Of a DNA stretch of 64,000 nucleotides, positions 52,201 through 61,200 are shown one piece after another. This stretch comes from Xenopus tropicalis (Eukaryota; Chordata; Amphibia; Anura; Pipidae), in NCBI RefSeq assembly GCF_000004195.4, contig NC_030683.2, positions 86,391,410 to 86,455,409 of the forward strand. Reading direction: 5' to 3'. The translations under genes were made by a program, and so were the position numbers. Within the stretch, counting starts at the first letter, position 1. Each line of letters opens with the position of its first letter. The notes beneath the pieces are model-generated. The model ran no database searches and was not told the origin of the DNA. It saw only the letters and a list, made by a program, of their open reading frames with translations.

Positions 52201-55200
52201 TCTCCCTGAGGAGACGCCGTGGAGTACCAGGAAGTTGGGAGCCTGAAGACTGGGTAACCCGGAGTGTAACCATAGATCACAGAACTGGTGTCAGAGGCCA
52301 TGATGATTAGTGAAGAACTTTAATAAATGTAGTGAAGTAACAGTGCACACAGAGGATATACACACTTGAATATTTGAATCGGCAGGCAGAGACGGAATCC
52401 AATTCAGGCCAAAGGTCAGGGCTAGCAGCAAACAAGCAAAGTCGAGGACAGGCCAAGGTCAGAACCAGGAAATCAGAGCAGAACAAGGAAGGGCACAGAG
52501 AACGGGAACAGGGCAAGAGCAGGAACAAGACTCGGAATCTGGAGCTTGGAACCAGAAGGATAACAAGAATAGACACAGGAACAAGGAACACAGCGGCAGG
52601 GTCACAGGAAACAGATTAATGACCAAGCAAGGGGCAATGATCAGGGACAGGTTTATAAAGGGTCAAGATTAGAAGATGGGAAACACATGAGGATAATGAG
52701 GTGGACGGAGGAAAGGGTGCAGACAAAAAAGTAGACAATATACAAATATATTAAGAATCTGACAGAATCAACCCAAAATGCCAAGAACACCCCAAGCCGT
52801 GTTCAAATCCCAACCGATCCTGACACTGGGTAAGACCTAGATGTCTTTAATTATAACATTAACTTGTGAATGTATAAGATGCATGTGTATAGTAGCCCAG
52901 TTATGCATTACCATGATAAATGTATTATTTATATTTATCAACTCGCGGTGTTACATCACTTTTAAATGTACTTTACCTTAAATGTTCTTACTGGATATGC
53001 AAATGTGCTATGAGATGTTAAAATAGATTATCCTGGATGTAGATATGTTAATATTGAGTAAACAGCATGTACACACTACCAGAAATACATTTAAACTAAA
53101 ATGGAGGATGTATGGGCAAACCAAGTATGTTGCTCTAGCTTTGATATATCACAGGGTAATCTTACAATTAATAAATAAAGCTTTTGGTAATTGGAATGAA
53201 CTTTAACAAAATAATGTTTTACCTAGTGGGACATAATCTCAAAAGAGAAGCATGTTAAGGTATGAATGATACCCTGTGGGTTAAGAATAAAGAAATTCCC
53301 ACATTTTAGAAACAGATGAGGCCTTTACTGTAAACTAGAACAAAATACAAATTCCATTGCTCTTTAAATAAATGGAATTAACAATAGTGTTTGAAGTAAA
53401 TCACACAATCACTTAAAACTGGAGTTAAAACGAGTGGAAAAGGATGTTAATCAATTCAGGGATTTTGCACAATATATAATACATAAATCTGTGAAGAAAA
53501 TGTTGAAAATTAGATTTTCTGTCTCCTCTCCTGTCTCAATACAGGTTAATAGAACTAAAAAGGCCATAGAGGTTTTTTAAGGACAATGAAAGTAAAAAAC
53601 TAGTTGAACATATTGGGCATATTTTGTACTGTATATGTGCTAACCAACAGTATGCAGCTAAATAATGTTTCAGATATCTTTTTCATTGTTTTCTATATAT
53701 CTATTTTAAATAATCCTCTCCTAAACAAATGAAAACCAGCTTGCCCATATCTATTTTCATTTCCTTGCAAAAAATCTGTCTGAGGGTGAATGCATGCACA
53801 TATTAATTTCTCTAAGCACTGGGCACGCGCATTACTTTTTAAAATTTCTCCTGTGTAGCAATAACATTCAGGTCATATGACCATCCTAACTGTCATCGCT
53901 TAGCTTGCCTGCTCCGCCAGCCACTCAGCAGCACTGATTGCTTTTGGTAACAATGGAGACACAATGTCAGTACAAGCTCCCAGCTCACTTAGTTAGAGAC
54001 TGCTGTTTTAACATCCCCACCATTGCTGAAGTTACGCTCAATGCTCAATACACTGTGTTGTTCTCAGTACATATGTGTGGATGAAGTGTGAGGGTTGGAG
54101 AGGATTTGTATTGATGCATGCACAATCGGTTGAGGGGGGAGTCTTGTGTGGCAAATGAAAATGGAGGCCACTAGCTTGTATATAAAGCATAAGTATGGGC
54201 CAGAAACAAAGGCGAATAGAAGGGAATATGAAATTATTATTTCAGTATTTCAGGAGAAGCAGTGAATACAAACATTTTGGCAGAGGATTGTTATCCTGGG
54301 TTTCATTCTTCTTTAAAGGAATCCTGTTATGGGAAAACATGTTTTTTTTTTTTCAAAATGCATCCAGCAGAATCCTGCATTGAGATCTGTTTTTCAAAAA
54401 CACAAACAGAATTTTTTATATTTATTTTTAAAATTCAATATGGGGCTAGCCATATTCTTCATTTCCCAGTGTGCCACAGCCATGTGACCTGTGCTCTGAT
54501 AAACTTCAGTCACACTTTACTGCTGAGCTGCAAGTTGGAGTGATATCACCCCCATCCCAGCAGCCGATCAGCAGAACAATGGGAAGGGAGCAAGATAGCA
54601 ACTCCCAGTAGATATCAGAATAGCACTCAATAGTAACAAATTCAAGTCCGGCTTGGGACTCTCCCAGTTACATGGGTGTAGGAGAAACAATAGGTTATCT
54701 GAAAGCAGTTCTAATGTGTAGCGCTGGCTCTTTATGAAAGCTCAGACTCAGGCACAATGCACTGAGATGGTGCCTACACACCAGTATTACAACTAAAAAA
54801 AATACATTTGTTGGTTCTAAGAATCATAATATGCAGACTGCACTGGTTCCTGTGTTGCAATGTAATGTAATATGGGTTTACATATCCCATATACATATCC
54901 CCAGCTCTCTAAAGCCAGTGGCTGCAAAAATATGCAAAATAATCCTCTAATGAGAATCCCAGTTGATCTATGTAAATTTTGTTCCCTGTTCTTTGTTCCT
55001 GCAATTGGAGTTGGGAGCAATAAGCATATTTTCCCAATTTCTGATTCCTGTGTCATACAGGAAACATGATGTAATTATCTCTATATGTAAGATAATATCA
55101 AAATGGCTGATATAGTGCTGGGAACCTAATGAGCATTCTCACTGGTCAATTCTCTATAATTTTTTCTTCAACCTCTATAGAGTACTAGAGGGATCTAAAA

Positions 55201-58200
55201 ATTAATCATGGAGAGATTGCCATAAATGATACTGGCCAAATGATCCCATTGGCACAGAGACACAGGTGAATCATGGATATAGGTACATATAAATTAGTGC
55301 TGCCCTATTTTACACATTGGATTATAGCACATCATGTACATACTTTCCTCAAACTAGAAGAAGACTACTGTATTTTCTAAACAAACAAAAAAGCCTTTTG
55401 ATACTGTCATCCTACAAAATCAGCATGTCTGGGAAGGAACATAGTGTTTGAGCAGAGGTTCCCCTGTACATATCATGTTGTTCTGCCTATACACCGACTT
55501 GCACAGTTTGGCCTCTCCCCATGAGTAGTGCCCACAAACCCCAATGCAACTGCTTCATAAACACATTGAGAGGTTTTTGGTTTGTATTCCCACAACTAAA
55601 GCCAATAATGTTCCATCCATTGGACATGGGGGGTGATCATAAGATGCTATGCAAATTACTTACAGAAAAACTTTTGCAATAGAGCAATTTTTCCCCAGAT
55701 GGACTGTTTTGTATAAACAAAGTGACTGAAACTTTAGTCATAGCTTGTGTTCTCTATATAATAACTGGTCAGTGCAGGAATCTCCATTGACTTTGCTTTG
55801 TATACAATAAGTTGTGTTTTTTGTTATGTTTGTCCCCTATGTGTGAGCCTATGTTGTTTTCACTCTATGGTATATAAGAAATAGAATCAACCTATTTTTA
55901 TGTTTTAAAATAATTGTGCTGAATACAGTTTCTCTAAGTTCTGTCAATGTTTCCATCCTTTCTAACAAGGTGGAAAGAAAAGTCACACAATAAGGATTCA
56001 GTTAAAGTCTAGCTCCAAGCTCAAAGTGCCAGAGAAGTACTTGAGTTTTTTAGGGAGCAGCCAGACAGGACTGTGATTGGTTGGCTTCTATGCATGTTTA
56101 GTCGTGAACAGGCAGTGACTAGAGCAAGCCGGCATAGGAAAGAAGAATATTGTGAGTCGATCCCTAAACTTAGGTCACTGACATCAGCCAAGAGCAGACT
56201 GAACATGTGCAGTAGTTTGGCAAGACAAAAGATGGAGAACTACTGTGGGCATCTTCAGGGGCATGTATCTTTATTTCTATAGAGCGTTGGTGGCTTTGGG
56301 CCAGTAGAAGGGCTCAAAACACATAGCCAAACATTTCTAGCCATATTCTTTTTTAGGCTTTAGTTTCCCTTTAAGTACTTAAATAGCTCTAAAGCTAGGC
56401 AAGCTCTATTAGTGTTCTCTTACTGAGAGCAATCTTCCTATCAGAAGAACAAGTGGTGCCTGTAAATGCTTAGTGCTAGCAGTAAAGCACATATCTTTCT
56501 TCCCTAAAGATTTACTGGCACTAACAGTTACTGTATATGTTTCATGCTTATTGTGTTAAGTCATGAAAAAGGACTGTTCTGAAATTACATTATGTAATTG
56601 TTTTCTCTGTAAATGTGTCAGGGATGTTACAAAAATGGATGTTTGTTTTCCCTGAGTTATACAGCTTTCTCACTATAACAGCCTACAAAAACACCACTCA
56701 AAAGCTTTCTGGTTTCTCTAAAAACAATATTATTTTCTATTCTTTATTAAGCAATGTGCAAGTCTCCTGTACTTACTTGTTAAACGAGTGTAGCCAAGCA
56801 TGATAAGCTTTACTACACACCTTAACTGCCTATTAACATAATGGGACCGATTTATTAAAATTCGAATTAGAGAATACTAATTCAAAGTTTTAAATTAGTC
56901 TCCGTTTTTAACACCTTCCTGTTTGGTAAGAGTTTTAATGTCTGGTAAGAGTTTTAATGACATTCAGCTTTGGGCAGCTGAGCTTGATTCTTTGTTGTTA
57001 CAGGTATGGGATCCATTATCCGGAAACCCATTATCCAGAAAGCTCCAAATTAAGGAAACCCTGTCTCCCATAGACTATATTTTAATCAAATAATTCAGAA
57101 TTTTAAAGCTGATTTTCTTTTTCTCTGTAGTAATAAAACAGTACCTTGTAATTGATCCCAACTAAGAAATAATGAATCCTTATTGGACGCAAAACATTCC
57201 TATTGGGTTTGCTGAGTTTAAACATACCAATGAATTAAGTCATAAAAATGAATAAATGCATTAAATGAACACAGTGCAAGGTTAAGAAAAGAAAAGTAGC
57301 ACATGGTTGGAAACACAAGGGAGCTTCAAATGTGGTGCTTCTCTATACATAATATGTGATTTTTTTAAAGCGTTTCCTAAACTATTCCACTGGGAAAAGT
57401 GTATGCCAACATGAGAGAGGGAATTTAAGAATGCTCGCCTTTTTTTTCAGTTCAGCATTTCTGATGCCAAAACGTGATTTTTTCAGGGAAAAAAAACCAA
57501 GATTCACTTTTTTTAACAAAATTATTATGTGACAAACCTGCAACAAATCCAAAAGCAAAAGTATGGCATCAAAAATATGTCATCATTATGTAGTCAATGG
57601 TAGATGTCCCTTTAAAACAATTTCTTTGCATTGTGGTTTTAGAAGTTTTTTTTTTGGGGGGTGGGGTTTGACAGTGGCCTTTGTATGACAATACAAAAAA
57701 GTCACGTTTGTTTGTGCAAAAAATATGAACAGACACAATTTTTGCGTTTTTTCCAAGCCTTTTTTCATTCGTGCTTTTTCAGTTGGGATCTTTTAAAACT
57801 GACTGAAATTCATGGAAATGAGCTTACTTATGGCTTCAAAAAACTATTAAACCATGAAAATCTGAATGTTAATAAAAGGGTCTCCTGATATTACGTTCAT
57901 TGTAGCACAGGCAGTGAGGCTAATCTACTTGAATGTCCCAATGGTGGACGCAAAATCTTAATTTGGTCTATTTCAATTTTAAATTTTAAGGCAAATACAG
58001 AGTTTAAAGAAGTTAAACCAATGAAATAAATACATTTTTATAACATTTAACGCTTATATCTAAGTAAGCAGCACTGAAGAATTAAATTAACCTGTTTTTC
58101 TTCTTTTTCTTCGAGCCCAAAGCTACACTCGGACCAGGAGCGGGCCAAGCCGACCGGGCGCCCTAGGCAACTAGGCGGTGCAATTACATCGCTCATTGCA

Positions 58201-61200
58201 ATGACAAAGTAGCACTAGGGGTAGGCAGGAGAGGCTCCTGCCTGGCGCCCCTCAATCGTTGCACCCTTGGCAGCTGCCACTTCTGCCTACCCCTAGTTCC
58301 GGCCCTGACTCGGACAGCAGTATCTGCATATAGATTCATGCCTTTTCTAACAAAGCTACTGGTAACACTTTCAATTCTTTGACGCTACTTGTAGCTGCCA
58401 TTTAAATGAAAAGTGTGCCTTATTCCTCATTTTAATACAACTAATTGGAAAATTACTGTCGATCAATTGAATATAATTGTATATATATTGTATGCCATAA
58501 AAAGTGCCAGCAAGTTTGACAAGCAAACATTTGTACTCCAGTAGAAAGAGTTCCAGGGTTCATTTCTATACAGGTAAGTGGTTTTACCCTCTGCAAAATC
58601 TTTAAAAACATGGAATATAAAAACTTATGACTGAGGAAGGCAGAAAGAAACAGAATTTGCTGCACACTGAGCAGAATTAGCTGTGATAGATAGACAGGGA
58701 TTAGGCTGAATGCTATTCAGAGGGTTAATAAGTAATTCTACAACATCCAGTGCCAGTGACAAGAAGAAAGCAGTCATTCTGCAATATTTACAAAACAAAT
58801 GGTAAAATCACCAGTGGTAACAGTACTTGGAAACTGGAATTTATACAGCTCTATGCTAAAGTAATGTACAATAGTGATGAGCGAATCTGTCCCATTTCGC
58901 CCAAAAATTCACAAAACTACAGAAAAATTAGCGAAACGGTGATTGGTGGTACACGACATGTTAAAAAAGGTGCAGTTGCAGAAAAATAGGACTTTTTTTT
59001 TTAAATGAGTGTGAATTTTTGCTGCAAAATTTCACTGAAGTTTCGCAAAACAATTCAGAATTTTAAAATGTGGAATTTTACTGTGAATCCATGCATGCCA
59101 ACTAACATAATTGGGCAGCAACTCCTTGAGTTGGATGTTAAAAACTCTAGCTTTAAAGGTGATGCTAGAAATGATGATGCTAAGTTTTTGTTGTATAGTT
59201 TTATAGCACAGGTATCGGACCTGCTATTCAGAATGCTTGGGACCTGGGGGGGGTTTTCCGTAATTTGGATCAACATACCTTAAGTCAGGGATCTCCAAAC
59301 TTTTATACCTGTGAGCCACATTCCAATGGAAAAAGTTCCTGAAAGCTATAATTGGCTATTTGATAGCCCCTATGTTGACTGGAAGCCTACAGAAGGCTCT
59401 GTTTGGGAATTACACTGGGTTTTTATGCAACCAAAACGTGCCTCCTAACCAGAAATTAAAAAATAAGCACCTGCTTTAAAGGGAAACGAAAGTCAAAGTC
59501 ACTTGGGGGTGCCAAAATGTTAGGCACCCCCAAGTGACTTTAACCGCTTACCTCGTACCCCGGGCTGGTGCCCCTGTTAGGAGAAAACAGCACCAGCCCG
59601 GGGCACCTGGAGCGCAGCGCTTCCGTCTTCCTCGCTTCCTTTTCCTTAGTGCCAGCGGTGGGCGCATGCGCAGTAGAGTGAAAAGCCGACTTTAACATTT
59701 AAAGTTCGGCTTTTCACTCTACTGCGCATGCGCGCGCAGCGAATCAGGAAAAGGAAGCGCCGGCAGCTACCCCGGGCTGGTGCTGTTCCTTCCTCACAGG
59801 GGCACCAGCCCGGGGTAAAAGGTAGGCGGTCAAAGTCACTTGGGGGTGCCTAACATTTTGGCACCCCCAAGTGACTTTGACTTTATTTTTCCTTTAAGGC
59901 CACTGGGAGCAACATGCAAAGGGTTGGAGAGCAACATGTTGCTCATGAGCCACTGGTTGCAGATCACTGCCTTAAGTCTGTTAAAAAATCACTTAAACAT
60001 TAAATAAACCCAATAGGATTGTTTTGCCTCCAGTAAGGATCAGTTAAATCTTAGTTGGGATCAAGTACAGGGTACTCTTTTATTACAGAGAAAAAGAAAA
60101 TAATTATTAAAAATGTGAATTATTTTATTAAAATGGAATCTATGGGAGATGGCCTCTAGGTAATTTGGAGCTTTTAATAAAATCAAAAGTTGATTAAATC
60201 AAAATGTTGGGGGGGAAACTTGACTTTGGTGAACATTCGCCACTAGCAAGAGCACAAGAATGAAGGGCCAAGAGAAATTTCTCCAGGTTTTGGCCGCCTT
60301 GTAAATAAAACATCTGATTATCTATATAATTTCCTCAATGCTTATAATCCGTGTGTATCATTTGTTTATAGTGTAAATACTCTAGAGATTTTTCTGCACA
60401 ACTGTATGGAAATTACACCAAGGGGAACTTTGTTACATTACACTCACAACAGCATTCTTATGATTTTTAGCATGCCTGACTTTATGAGGAAAACTTATTA
60501 AACCTGATTGCACTCCCCTATGAAGGAACTAGTGAGATATTTGTTTCAAAATGTTTTCAAAAGTAGCAGGTCAAACAATAAAAAATCCACTCATTTTGCT
60601 TGGTAAACAAAAATTATCAGATTTTTTGGACCCGTCCTATGATTGATTAATGTGAGGGTCCAGTACTGTCTTAAAAGGGTTTATTTATGACTGCAACTGC
60701 ACAAAAATGGATCTAGATGGTGTGCCTATTGATGCAGGGGAACCCTAGAACTAGGAAGGGAACATTATTTTTCTATAGCACATAGAAACTCATAGAAGTG
60801 CTTCACAACAAGCAAGGCAGGCATATAGGCACACTAAGGGGCAGATTTACTAATCCACGAATGGACCGAAAGCGTCCAAATGCGTTTTTTTCGTAATGAT
60901 CGGTATTTTTTTGCGTCACTGTCACAACTTTTTCACGAATTGTTGCGACTTTTTCGGCACCGTCACAACTTTTTCGCGAATTGTCGCGAATGTTTCATCA
61001 CCGTCGTGAAAAGTTTCGGATTCATTCAAGCTTCAGTATAATGACTTTCCTTGGGCCAGGTTGGAGCTGCAGAGTGCCATTGAGCCCTATGGGAGGCTTC
61101 CAAAATCATGCAAAGTCGGAAAGGTTTGCCCGCCATTTACGAGCGCACAATACGAAAAAGTCGCAACAATTCGCGAAAGTCGTAATGACTAAGAAAAAGT

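Larger units (their letters stand above)
59209..60176. mobile_element. CAGGTAT-ended MITE split by a later insertion
   Basis: The left piece 59209-59285 (CAGGTATCGGACCTGC ... CATACCTTAAGT) continues at 59970 with CCTTAAGTCTGTTAAAAAATC, CCAATAGGATTGTTTTGCC and ATGGGAGATGGCCTC to about 60176. The right tip is lost. The break is exactly the hAT insertion at 59286-59969. Confidence 0.85.

Noticed and set aside
52307..52619. 94-codon minus-strand hydrophobic frame and 81-codon plus-strand frame
   Set aside because: Both lie in a solo LTR of low-complexity pyrimidine/purine composition.
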